A stretch of 40,624 nt of DNA from Sulfurospirillum sp964466465 (lineage in GTDB: Bacteria > Campylobacterota > Campylobacteria > Campylobacterales > Sulfurospirillaceae), in assembly GCA_964466465.1 (NCBI GenBank), contig CAYXNJ010000020.1, positions 1 through 40,624 on the forward strand. Direction: 5' to 3'. Shown here in pieces: positions 33,174 to 40,624 of the stretch. Positions within the stretch are counted from its first letter, which is position 1; each line of letters opens with the position of its first letter. The notes below the pieces were generated by a model that was not told the origin of the DNA, did no database searches, and saw nothing but the letters and a program-made list of their open reading frames with translations. The position numbers and the translations under genes were made by a program.

Positions 33174-33197
33174 AGGTTGCCTTTTATAAGGCAACCT
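33174..33197. terminator. tupA: Hairpin after tupA
   Basis: AGGTTGCCTT and AAGGCAACCT form a perfect 10-bp stem with a TTAT loop, 10 bases after the tupA stop. No T-run follows on plus, but it lies between two convergent genes (tupA and the modE-like gene) and may serve both. Confidence 0.65.
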
Positions 33198-33288
33198 ACA
33201 CCAACTTCACAAGAGTGCTAACCTACCTTTAAATCTGACTAGCAAAGAAATCTTACATTATCTTCGTAGCACCAAAATAGCTTACACT

Positions 33289-34026
33289 TTATTCTTTAAA
33301 CTCTTTTTTATTGCGGGGTTTGAGAAACAACTCTTTAAAACGCTCATTGGCGTAGTTTTCGATGTCTGCTTGAAGCTTTCGGTAGTTATCCATATATTCA
33401 CGAGCCACAGGGGTTAGCGTTGTTCCTGCATCTTCACCACCACCTTGCTTGGTTTGCACCATTGTGTCGTTGATATTTTTTTGTAAAATTTTGATGTGCG
33501 TCCATGCTTTTTTGTAGTTCATTCCGATTTTTTCAGACGCCTTAGAGATAGAACCCTCTTGTTCAATAAGCTCTAAAATTTCTGTTTTACCTTTACCAAA
33601 AAGTAGTTCTCCCTCAGCATTTTCAATCCACGTTTTGGTTTTTACATACAAACGAGGACGTCTTTTTTCTGTGAAACATCCCAAACTACAATACGTCACA
33701 TCAATATTTTTTTCTTTCAATGTACCCCTGATTTTTTTAAGCCCAATACCTGCAGCTGCAGCCCGAGCTTCTTTACACGTGACACGATTTTGATCATCCA
33801 AAAGAGGGGTAAGGCGGTTTAACGCTTCTATGTCAAAAGAACCTTCTTCTACTTTGCCAAATTGTCCAAGGTCACAGCTATCAATGCGTATCTCCATTGC
33901 TTTGGCTTTGTCACCTACTTCTCGAATAGGGCATTTTAACTTTGCAGCAATTTTATAAGCATCCGCACAATCTAGCTTGCCTTTTTCATTCAAATATTTC
34001 TTAATCAACTCTTCCATTTCAGACAT
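33289..34026 (-). CDS. modE: ModE-like regulator with tandem Cys-containing N-terminal repeats
   Basis: A 245-residue regulator. The C-terminal part (about 138-215) is the ModE-type winged helix (GELLFGKGKTEILELIEQEGSI, KKAWTHIKILQ) ending in a Gly-rich stretch (QTKQGGGEDAGTTLT). The N-terminal part has two similar units, about residues 15-57 and 80-118, each with a first Cys (C20, C84), an AxxxAAKL-type helix, and a C..LG.F ending (C51; C113 and C117). There is no C-terminal MOP domain. In Campylobacter jejuni the gene after fdhD encodes a ModE-like repressor of Mo/W uptake. ATG at 34026 has AAGGAG; it overlaps fdhD by 8 bases. Confidence 0.8.
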   Translation of the reverse strand: MSEMEELIKKYLNEKGKLDCADAYKIAAKLKCPIREVGDKAKAMEIRIDSCDLGQFGKVEEGSFDIEALNRLTPLLDDQNRVTCKEARAAAAGIGLKKIRGTLKEKNIDVTYCSLGCFTEKRRPRLYVKTKTWIENAEGELLFGKGKTEILELIEQEGSISKASEKIGMNYKKAWTHIKILQKNINDTMVQTKQGGGEDAGTTLTPVAREYMDNYRKLQADIENYANERFKELFLKPRNKKEFKE

Positions 34027-34801
34027 GAATTCTCCTTGGATTGCGATACACATTCATCGTATCTCCACGCACAAATCCGATGAGTGTCAGTCCAAATTTC
34101 TCAGCGATCATTAACCCTAAACAGGTTGATGCGGTACGAGAAGCAAGAATAGGAATCTGGTGCATAACCGCTTTTGCCACCATCTCTGAAGAGAGGCGAC
34201 CACTGACCATCAAAAAGGCATTACTGACATCAATGCCCGCCATCTGGGCTTTACCAACGACTTTATCGATCGTATTGTGCTGAGCGATGTCTTCACCGAT
34301 AAAAAAGGTCTTCTCGTCTGTAAAAAGCTTTGCCGTATGGACACAGCCTGTTTGTTCATATAAAGGGCACTCTGTATAAAATTGTCCCATTTCTCTACAC
34401 AGTACATCTGCACTCAGTGTAAAATCGCTTTTAATAACTTTAGCTTCAATCGCTTCAGGGTCAATGTTTGCTGTCATACTTTTACCACAGCCGCTGATGA
34501 CAACACCCTCAGCGTTTAATTTTTTAATATTATCTTCATTGACTTTGGCTTCAATTTCTACACGCATACCATCATTTAGAAGCTTGATAGAAGTGACATC
34601 TTTAAACGTCTCTATAATGTTTTCACTCATCAAGTAACCAATCGCAAGGGCTTCTTGATCCACAGGAGTTGCCATCACTGCCCCCACCTTAGCGCCATTG
34701 ACATAGAGTTCTAACTTAATTTCACGTACTAATGTGTCTTCTCTCTCAAACTTCTCTTTACCTTTAATCTTGGTAATCGTCGTTTTAAAAACTGGCTCCA
34801 T
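34019..34801 (-). CDS. fdhD: Formate dehydrogenase sulfurtransferase FdhD
   Basis: A 260-residue FdhD, which passes sulfur from IscS to the Mo/W cofactor of formate dehydrogenase. Landmarks: VREIKLELYVNG, ATPVDQEALAIGYLMSE, SGRLSSEMVAKA and ASRTAST. The catalytic loop reads SGCGKS, so the second Cys of the usual CXXC is replaced by Ser; another Cys appears in TGCVHTA. The ATG at 34801 has AAAGGA 6 bases upstream, better than the ATG at 34831 or the one between. It is separated from fdhC by a terminator and cotranscribed with modE. Confidence 0.9.
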   Translation of the reverse strand: MEPVFKTTITKIKGKEKFEREDTLVREIKLELYVNGAKVGAVMATPVDQEALAIGYLMSENIIETFKDVTSIKLLNDGMRVEIEAKVNEDNIKKLNAEGVVISGCGKSMTANIDPEAIEAKVIKSDFTLSADVLCREMGQFYTECPLYEQTGCVHTAKLFTDEKTFFIGEDIAQHNTIDKVVGKAQMAGIDVSNAFLMVSGRLSSEMVAKAVMHQIPILASRTASTCLGLMIAEKFGLTLIGFVRGDTMNVYRNPRRIHV

Positions 34802-34850
34802 TCTCATTCCTTTAACGTGCTTATTTCGCATATTTTAACATTAAAAAAAT

Positions 34851-34885
34851 TGTAGCGCACTAAATAAAGTAAATAGCGCGCTACA
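34851..34885 (-). terminator. Intrinsic terminator after fdhC
   Basis: On the minus strand TGTAGCGC and GCGCTACA form an 8-bp GC-rich stem followed by ATTTTTTTAA. It closes the fdh operon. A second smaller hairpin (34908-34923, TGCCTC/GAGGCA) lies between it and fdhC. The fdhC-fdhD gap holds nothing else. Confidence 0.8.
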
Positions 34886-34990
34886 TTTTACATGTAAACA
34901 CTTTTTCTGCCTCGCAAGAGGCAAACTTTAGTGCCTAGTGCAACGTAGGCTCTTGAGCTTTGCCCAAGAGTCGTGTAAAAATCAAAAGTG

Positions 34991-35893
34991 TTAAAACTTA
35001 CCTTGATCTTTGAGTTTTTTATACCATGTGCTGTGAAGAATTTTAATTTCTTCTTCTTCAACATATCCTGTGATAATGCTATGAACCGCACCTTTGATCG
35101 CGAACATAGACATATATACGTGGGTAATAAAGAGTGCTACAACGGCAAAGCCCATAACGTTATGAATAATTGCTGCTGCTCTTAGAAGGTCGATTTGACT
35201 CATGCCTGTTAAGTTATGGAGCATCTCCATCTTAAAGTCCAAGAAGTACATCATCGCACCACTAAGAATCATGGTGATACCACCTAGTATTGCTACCCAA
35301 TACCACATTTTTTGACCAGCGTTAAACTTCCCTGCTAAGATAGGTTTTTTCTCTTTTGATAAGTATCCACCTAAGATCATAAACCATTTAATATCATCCA
35401 TATTAAACAGGGCTTCTTTAAGCCACATTAAGGCCATTGGAATAACAACAATCGTAAATGGAATTGTAAAGATACCATGAAGGTTCTTTGCCATTCTTAC
35501 AAGTGTGCCACCGCCAAAGAAGTCACCAAAAACGATGATAAATCCTGTTGGAATAATGACCAAAAAGCTAACAGCTGCTACTTGGTGAACAATACGGTTA
35601 TACAGATTAAAGGCATAGTATTTCTTCTCACTATGAGGAAATACTTTAGGACCAATAATCTTATAATGTAGGAAAAATGCTCCAGGTACACCTATGAGGA
35701 CAGCTAAAAATATCCATGCAAAGTATTTATGCTGTAACATGGTAAACAAGGGTCCTAGTTTTAAAGACTCTTCTTGTCCGTATCCCAAGATATTTTGAAT
35801 GCGCATCTCACCCCAGATTTGGCTATCCGTAGCCCCAAATGCTACGGTAGCTAAACCTAGAAGCGCAATGAGTGCGTAGATATACTTTCTCAT
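34991..35893 (-). CDS. fdhC: Formate dehydrogenase cytochrome b subunit
   Basis: A 300-residue membrane subunit with a signal-like N-terminus (MRKYIYALIALLGLATVAFG), a further segment, and four core membrane helices containing the histidines (HYKIIGPK, NRIVHQVAAVSF, NLHGIF, HNVMGFAVVALFITHVYMSMFA) expected for two hemes b and quinone reduction. The ATG at 35893 has AAAGGAGC upstream; the ATG at 35908 overlapping the fdhB stop lacks a site. It passes electrons from FdhB to menaquinone. Confidence 0.9.
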   Translation of the reverse strand: MRKYIYALIALLGLATVAFGATDSQIWGEMRIQNILGYGQEESLKLGPLFTMLQHKYFAWIFLAVLIGVPGAFFLHYKIIGPKVFPHSEKKYYAFNLYNRIVHQVAAVSFLVIIPTGFIIVFGDFFGGGTLVRMAKNLHGIFTIPFTIVVIPMALMWLKEALFNMDDIKWFMILGGYLSKEKKPILAGKFNAGQKMWYWVAILGGITMILSGAMMYFLDFKMEMLHNLTGMSQIDLLRAAAIIHNVMGFAVVALFITHVYMSMFAIKGAVHSIITGYVEEEEIKILHSTWYKKLKDQGKF

Positions 35894-35904
35894 TGCTGCT
35901 CCTT

Positions 35905-36507
35905 TCATTTATTTTTATATGCTTTATCCCATCCATAAGGAGAGTTGGAGCCTTTTCCACCACGAGCCATAACGCGTGCTCTGTAAACATTTGCTACTGA
36001 TTCAGCATCACCGACTAAAAGTGCCTTTGTAGAACACATTGCTGCGCACACTGGTACTTTTCCTTCAGCGATTCTGTTTTGTCCGTAGAGGTGTCTCTCT
36101 TTTTCTGAGTTCGTTTCCAATGGTCCACCTGCACACATCGTACATTTATCCATAGCTCCCTTAGCGCCAAATGCGCCATCTCTTGGGAACTGTGGAGCAC
36201 CAAATGGACATGCGTACAAGCAGTAACCACAACCGATACATTTATCTTTATCGTGAAGAACGATACCGTCTTCTCTGATATAGAAACAATCCACTGGGCA
36301 TACTTGTTCACATGGTGCGTCAGTACAGTGCATACATGCGATGGAGGTACTCATCTCTTTGCCAGGGATTCCTTCATTAATCGTCACAACTTTACGTCTG
36401 CTAATACCAACTGGAAGTTCATGCGCTTCGGCACACGCTACTGAACAACCATCACACTCTATACATCTGCTCTCATCGCAGTAAAATTTCATTCTTGCGT
36501 AATCCAT
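35905..36507 (-). CDS. fdhB: Formate dehydrogenase iron-sulfur subunit
   Basis: A 200-residue subunit with four [4Fe-4S] cysteine groups (CIECDGCSVAC, CMHCTDAPCEQVC, CIGCGYCLYAC, CTMC...CAAMC). It links the catalytic FdhA to the cytochrome b FdhC. It has no Tat signal, so it is expected to be exported with FdhA. GGGGGTGAGAG precedes the ATG; 10 bases separate it from fdhA. Confidence 0.95.
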   Translation of the reverse strand: MDYARMKFYCDESRCIECDGCSVACAEAHELPVGISRRKVVTINEGIPGKEMSTSIACMHCTDAPCEQVCPVDCFYIREDGIVLHDKDKCIGCGYCLYACPFGAPQFPRDGAFGAKGAMDKCTMCAGGPLETNSEKERHLYGQNRIAEGKVPVCAAMCSTKALLVGDAESVANVYRARVMARGGKGSNSPYGWDKAYKNK

Positions 36508-36517
36508 CTCTCACCCC

Positions 36518-39376
36518 CTACGCTTTTTCGATGCGACACAAGCCGCCCTTAGTTTCAGGAATCTGAGTAATGATGTCATAACCATAGTTAGTGACGGTAT
36601 TGACACTCTCGCCGCTTGCATAAGGCTTCGTTCCTGCTGGGAAATTACCCGTTCTATCTGCTCCTTGGAAGTAACCCGCAAAGTGGAATGGCATAAAGAC
36701 CATATCAGGAAGAACGCTACGAGAGTACTTCGCTTTCACTTTGATTTTTGTACCTTCTGGTGAGTGTACCCACATCATTCCACCATTTCTAATGCCATGT
36801 TTTAGCGCTAAATCTGGGTGAATGTCACAGAACATCTCAGGTGTTAACGCTGCGATGTATTTAGATGCACGATTTTCGATACCCGCACCGTTCATGGTTA
36901 CTAAACGTCCTGTGACCATGTTGATTGGGAAATCTTTTGCATAATCAGCTGCACTTTGAACAGAGATATACTTCGTCATAACACGGAAGTGGTTCGCTTT
37001 ATCTGGGTACGCTGGGTATTTTTGTGCCAAATCAGTACGTGGTGAGTGAAGTGGTTCACGGTGCATAGGGATATGATCTGGGAAGTTCCAAACAATCGCT
37101 CTTGCTTTTGCGTTACCATAAGGACAAACGCCCGCTTCCATACACTTTTGAACTAAAATGCCGCTGTTATCAACTTTCCAGTTTGCACCACATGCCGCTT
37201 TTTCTTCTTCAGTGAGTGTAATACCAAGAACTTTTTCAATGTTCTCTTTGGTAATCTCAGGGTAACCTGTCTCAATTTTTGAGCCTTTAGGGAAAGAGCC
37301 TTTTTCAGCCAAGAGGTTAACACCATCTTTTTCCAAACCAAAGTTATTTCTAAAGCCCATACCACCTTCACTTACAGGAATGCTGGTATCATAAAGGTTT
37401 GGAGAACCGCCGTGTGTTTTAGTCCAACAAGGCCATGGAAGTCCGTAGAACTCGCCTTTCATTGGTCCCATACCTGCACCGGTGACTTCATCAAACATAT
37501 GCCAGTTATCAGTATGCTTTTTAACACGTTCAGCTGTCCAACCTGTTAAACCGATGGTTTTGATGATACGTGCAATTTCATTGGTTGCATCTTCTGGCCA
37601 TTGGAATGCTTTTTTCTCAGGGATCATCTCTAGTTTGCCATCTTTTGTCTCTTGCATCAACATACCTTTAGTATATTGCTCATAGAAACCTAGACGCTTT
37701 GCAAGCTCAAACATAATCTCTTGATCTGGTTTGCTCTCATAAAGTGGTTCAACAACTTTGTATCTCCATTGTGCACTTCTGTTGGTTGCAACAACTAAAC
37801 CGCTTGTTTCAAACTGAGTTGCAGCTGGAAGAATGAAGACGTTGTCTTTTTTATCTGTTAAGATCGCTGCTTCGTTTACAAACGGATCAGCAAGAACGAT
37901 CATCTCTAAATTATCAAGTGCTTCTTTGACTTTTGCTTGTTGTGCGATGGATGTAATACCGTTACCCATAACAATAAGTGCTTTAAGAGTTGTACCTGCA
38001 TTTTCGATTTTATCATCGCTCTTAACGCCAGCAACACCTGCCCACCAACGAGCCAACGTAAAGCCATTTTTCTCCATCCATGATGGATCTTTAAACTGAG
38101 ATGCGATGTAATCGTACTCTACGCCCCACTGTTTTGCAAAGTATTTCCAAGAACCTGCTGCTAAGCCATAATATCCTGGAAGTGAGTCTGATAAACATCC
38201 CATATCGGTCGCACCTTGAACGTTATCGTGACCTCTTAGAATGTTCGTACCACCGCCCGCTTTACCCATGTTTCCAAGAGCAAGTTGAAGAATTGGAGCC
38301 ATACGTGTATTAGATGTACCAATGGTATGCTGTGTAAGACCCATAGCCCAAATTAAGGTACCAGGACGATTTTTTGCGTAAAGTGTTGTAATTTGGATCA
38401 ATGTTTCAGCAGGAACACCTGTAACATCAGCAACAACTTCTGGTGTCCATTTGGAAGCTTCTTCTCTGATTTTATCCATTCCAAAAACTCTTGTCTCAAT
38501 ATACTCTTTATCTTCCCAACCATTTTTGAAGATGATGTTGAGCATACCATACATAAATGGAATGTCTGTACCTGGACGAATTTGTGCAAAAATATCTGCT
38601 TTTGCAGCAGTTTTTGTAAAGCGTGGATCAATAACGATCAATTGAGAGTTGTTTCTCTCTTTCGCTTTTAAAAAGTGTTGGAAACCTACAGGGTGATTCA
38701 CCGCTGGGTTTGAACCAAAAATAATAATTGCTTTAGACTTTTGAATATCTCCAAGAGAGTTTGTCATAGCACCGTATCCAAATGTATTCGCCACACCGGC
38801 GACTGTGGAAGAGTGTCAGATTCTCGCTTGATGATCTGTATTATTGGTACCAAAGAATGCAGCAAACTTTCTAAAGTAGTATGCTTGCTCATTGCTCATT
38901 TTGGCTGAACCTAAGAACTGAACGGCATCAGGACCATCTTTTTTCTTCAAATCGGCCATTTTTGTTGCGATACGGTTAAGTGCATCGTCCCAAGAAAGGC
39001 GTTTCCACTGACCATTCTCTTTGACCATTGGATACTTAAGGCGTACTTCTGATCTGACCATATCGATCATATCAGCACCTTTACAGCAATGTCCACCAAG
39101 GCTGATTGGGTGGTCTTGAGCAACTTCTTGACGAACCCATACTCCATTTTGAACTTCTGCAATCACACCACAACCTACTGAACATGATGTACAGATAGTT
39201 TTAACTTTTTTGCTTCCAGGAAATGGGTTTTTAACCTCTTCCTCTGTAGCGGCACGTGTTACTTTCTCGCTAGCAAATGCTGAAGTGGCGCCAAATGCAC
39301 CAGCGACCGCTGCCATTTTAAGGAAAGAACGACGACCGACAGTCGTACTTAAAGCACGTTCTGTTGTTTTTTCCAT
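36518..39376 (-). CDS. fdhA: Selenocysteine formate dehydrogenase catalytic subunit
   Basis: A 952-residue Tat-exported molybdopterin (Mo or W) enzyme that oxidises formate to CO2 in the periplasm. GRRSFLK at 14-20 is the Tat signal. C62, C65, C69 and C97/98 form the [4Fe-4S] site (CTSCSVGC...CCKG). The frame is interrupted by TGA at 38816-38818, codon 187, read as selenocysteine in the context DHQARI-U-HSSTVAGVANTFGYGAMTN, exactly where formate dehydrogenases carry Sec next to the active-site His. Downstream it continues in the same frame (VPAETLIQITTLYAKNRPGTLIWAMGLTQHTIGTSN region, then the C-terminal MoCo domain). It is not a pseudogene. First of fdhABC. Confidence 0.95.
38791..38818 (-). 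promoter_or_regulatory. fdhA: UGA selenocysteine codon and candidate SECIS hairpin
   Basis: The UGA lies at 38816-38818. Starting 7 bases after it, CCACA and TGTGG close an 18-base hairpin (38791-38808) with loop GTCGCCGG. Bacterial SECIS elements are short hairpins directly after UGA, recognised by SelB. The loop differs from the E. coli AGGUCU type, so its exact form is uncertain. Confidence 0.6.
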
Positions 39377-39394
39377 AACGTTACGCCTCCTCTT

Positions 39395-39592
39395 TTATAG
39401 GGCAGATTTGTAATAATCTTCCCATGCTTGTGTTTTTGCATAGGTAATCTCTTTCTTTTTAGATTTACCTACAACAACGCCGTTTGTACTTTTTGAACCA
39501 GAAGAACTTGCCTGCGCACCCACTACACCAACGGTAGCAACAGCACCAGCAAGTGCAGCTTTTTTAACAAAGCCACGTCTGCTCTCATTCAT
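39395..39592 (-). CDS. Small Tat-signal protein of the formate dehydrogenase operon
   Basis: A 65-residue protein: a Tat signal (SRRGFVKKAALAGAVATVG) followed by only about 38 residues, Ser/Lys-rich, ending in YAKTQAWEDYYKSAL. There are no cysteines or cofactor motifs. Similar small Tat proteins precede fdhA in Campylobacter jejuni (the Cj1513 position). Its role is not known to me; a membrane-anchored assembly or structural subunit is possible. 18 bases before fdhA. Confidence 0.8.
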   Translation of the reverse strand: MNESRRGFVKKAALAGAVATVGVVGAQASSSGSKSTNGVVVGKSKKKEITYAKTQAWEDYYKSAL

Positions 39593-39632
39593 TCTGAACT
39601 CCTTTCTTAGAACGTATCCCTTTTACAAGAGA

Positions 39633-39663
39633 TTGCTCAAAGCTGCAAAACAGCCTTGAGCAA
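39633..39663 (-). terminator. 13-bp hairpin between fdhM and the Tat-protein gene
   Basis: TTGCTCAAAGCTG pairs with CAGCCTTGAGCAA (one G-T pair on the minus strand) around a 5-base loop, in the gap after the fdhM-like gene. A further small stem GCAACC/GGTTGC (39660-39678) overlaps the stop codon. It may be an attenuator or processing site that lets fdhA be expressed at a different level from the chaperone. Confidence 0.55.
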
Positions 39664-39677
39664 CCTCTCTTTGGTTG

Positions 39678-40415
39678 CTATACTTCTACTGCTTTTTTAG
39701 CTTTATCAGCCTCTTTTTTGGCTTTGTTTTCTGCACGTCTTCTTGCTTCTGCCCCAGAGATAACTTCCACAGGTTTTTCAACGCGTACTTTCTCTTTTAA
39801 TGGTGGTTTCGCTACTTCAAAATACATACGCTCAAACGCCATAAAGGCATTTAACACAATCGCTACAGATTTGTATGCCTTCGACATTGGGTGCTCATAT
39901 ACATTGATGGTAAACTCATCCATAAAAGGATTGATCACTTCGGTAAATAAACAGTGCTGAAGATTGTCGTATTCTTTATTTCCTTGCATAATGAGCTCAA
40001 TAAGCTCGTGCATAAAGGTGAAGATAAAACCAACGCTGTCTTCATTCTCTTTGAAATGGTTTTCATCGCGTCTGATTTTTGTTTTGGCTAGGAAGTTTTT
40101 AACGGCTAAGCGTTGGTGACCGCTTTCAACGCCTTCATCATAATACGAAGCGGTATTGCGAACCACTTTATACGCTGGGTTGTGGAAAATATCATCATAT
40201 TCTTGAATGAGTGTGTCTTGACCGTAGGTTGTTAAAAAAGCATGAATTTCTTTGAGTGCTTCTCCTGAATTTTCATCCATTGGATTTTTAATCATTACAT
40301 CAAGTGCTTCATTCATTCCAGCATAGCGCTGTTCACTTGTCGTAAAAACAAACATTTTACTCAAAAAACCATAGTAGAGTGAGCGGGCTTTATTAACGGA
40401 TTCTTTATTTATCAT
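39678..40415 (-). CDS. fdhM: TorD-like chaperone for formate dehydrogenase (FdhM type)
   Basis: A 245-residue all-helical protein of the TorD/DmsD redox-enzyme chaperone family, with ARSLYYGFLSKMF, FHNPAYKVVRNTASYYDEG and EDSVGFIFTFMHELIELI. The C-terminal tail is Lys/Ala/Glu-rich. Such chaperones bind the Tat signal of the catalytic subunit until cofactor insertion is complete. The same gene order (chaperone, small Tat protein, fdhA, fdhB, fdhC, fdhD) is known in Campylobacter, where the chaperone is called FdhM. The ATG at 40415 has GAGGAA upstream; the ATG at 40430 has only a weak site. Confidence 0.8.
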   Translation of the reverse strand: MINKESVNKARSLYYGFLSKMFVFTTSEQRYAGMNEALDVMIKNPMDENSGEALKEIHAFLTTYGQDTLIQEYDDIFHNPAYKVVRNTASYYDEGVESGHQRLAVKNFLAKTKIRRDENHFKENEDSVGFIFTFMHELIELIMQGNKEYDNLQHCLFTEVINPFMDEFTINVYEHPMSKAYKSVAIVLNAFMAFERMYFEVAKPPLKEKVRVEKPVEVISGAEARRRAENKAKKEADKAKKAVEV

Positions 40416-40564
40416 GTTTTTATTCCTCATTTCTTAAAGTCAACAAATGCAGACCGATTTTGTCTGAATAGGTTGAAACAGTTTAAAAAGCTCGAAAATA
40501 AGGGAAAAACACGGTATCTTTGTAGAAACAATACCCTTTTTTTACGATACATTATGTTATATCA

Positions 40565-40580
40565 GTAAACAACTGTTTAC
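40565..40580. promoter_or_regulatory. Palindrome upstream of the fdh operon
   Basis: GTAAAC-AACT-GTTTAC is a perfect inverted repeat about 150 bases before the fdhM start. The stretch between them has AT-rich -10-like sequence (TATAAC, CATAAT on minus around 40550). It may be an operator or part of the previous gene's end. The 190 bases upstream of fdhM hold no gene. Confidence 0.3.
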
Positions 40581-40624
40581 CGATTTTTGGAAAATGTACC
40601 ACAGATTTGCTTAGGTGAAAATGG

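Noticed and set aside
34886..34990. Structured fdhC-fdhD gap as a molybdenum/tungsten cofactor riboswitch
   Set aside because: Only short simple stems are visible (TGCCTC/GAGGCA, CTCTTG/CAAGAG); I cannot match the known Moco riboswitch fold.
38794..38818. fdhA apparently broken by a stop codon
   Set aside because: The codon is UGA at the conserved selenocysteine site, the frame continues intact, and selenium genes are present; not a pseudogene.
1..40624. Insertion sequences, prophage, CRISPR arrays, tRNA or rRNA genes
   Set aside because: No transposase or phage protein, no regular spaced repeats and no recognisable stable RNA sequence were seen on either strand.

Overview
The window reads as chromosomal DNA of a free-living, respiratory Campylobacterota (epsilonproteobacterium), most like Sulfurospirillum or Wolinella. 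The evidence is the moderately AT-rich sequence, tightly overlapping operons, a complete mcc (octaheme sulfite reductase) locus, a Campylobacter-type selenocysteine formate dehydrogenase operon with fdhM/Tat-peptide/fdhD/modE, tungstate (tup) uptake genes, and many c-di-GMP proteins. Genus assignment is inference. I see no rRNA, tRNA, CRISPR, insertion sequence or prophage.

Region 1 (about 2.3-17.5 kb, minus strand) is the sulfite respiration locus. A two-component system (mccR, and mccS with a periplasmic heme c motif) lies upstream of mccA, an octaheme cytochrome c with seven CXXCH motifs and one CX15CH motif. After mccA come mccB (FKBP isomerase), mccC (Tat Fe-S protein), mccD (NrfD-type membrane anchor), a dedicated CcsA1-type cytochrome c synthase, a Sel1-repeat protein, a double NosL-like protein, a small exported protein, an FtsX-type ABC permease and ATPase, a Cys-bearing multi-spanning membrane protein, a second NosL-like protein and a small membrane protein. 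The tail of the locus looks like a copper/maturation module for the Cu-heme active site. Noncoding parts of the locus hold a recurring AGTGTTAAA element, in 11-bp direct repeats before mccA, that fits an OmpR-family operator.

Region 2 (17.6-23.1 kb) is mixed housekeeping and accessory: a SatP-type acetate transporter, an unusual Y-family DNA polymerase, a candidate small RNA, a DedA protein, a zinc-ribbon protein, a YjfB-like motility protein with a sigma-28-like promoter, selD, yedF and a 62-residue protein.

Region 3 (0-2.3 kb and 23.2-29.8 kb) is c-di-GMP signalling. A GGDEF-EAL protein opens the window. Two divergent gene pairs each couple an orphan periplasmic solute-binding protein to a membrane GGDEF or GGDEF-EAL enzyme, with no ABC importer present.

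Region 4 (30.5-40.6 kb) is formate oxidation with its metal supply. It holds tupA divergent from tupBC, a ModE-like regulator, fdhD, and the fdhABC operon preceded by a small Tat-signal protein gene and a TorD-like chaperone gene. FdhA is split by an in-frame UGA that is a selenocysteine codon, which ties it to selD and yedF. Formate oxidation would feed electrons through FdhC into menaquinone, and MccC/MccD would return them to sulfite via MccA; that link is inferred from family knowledge.
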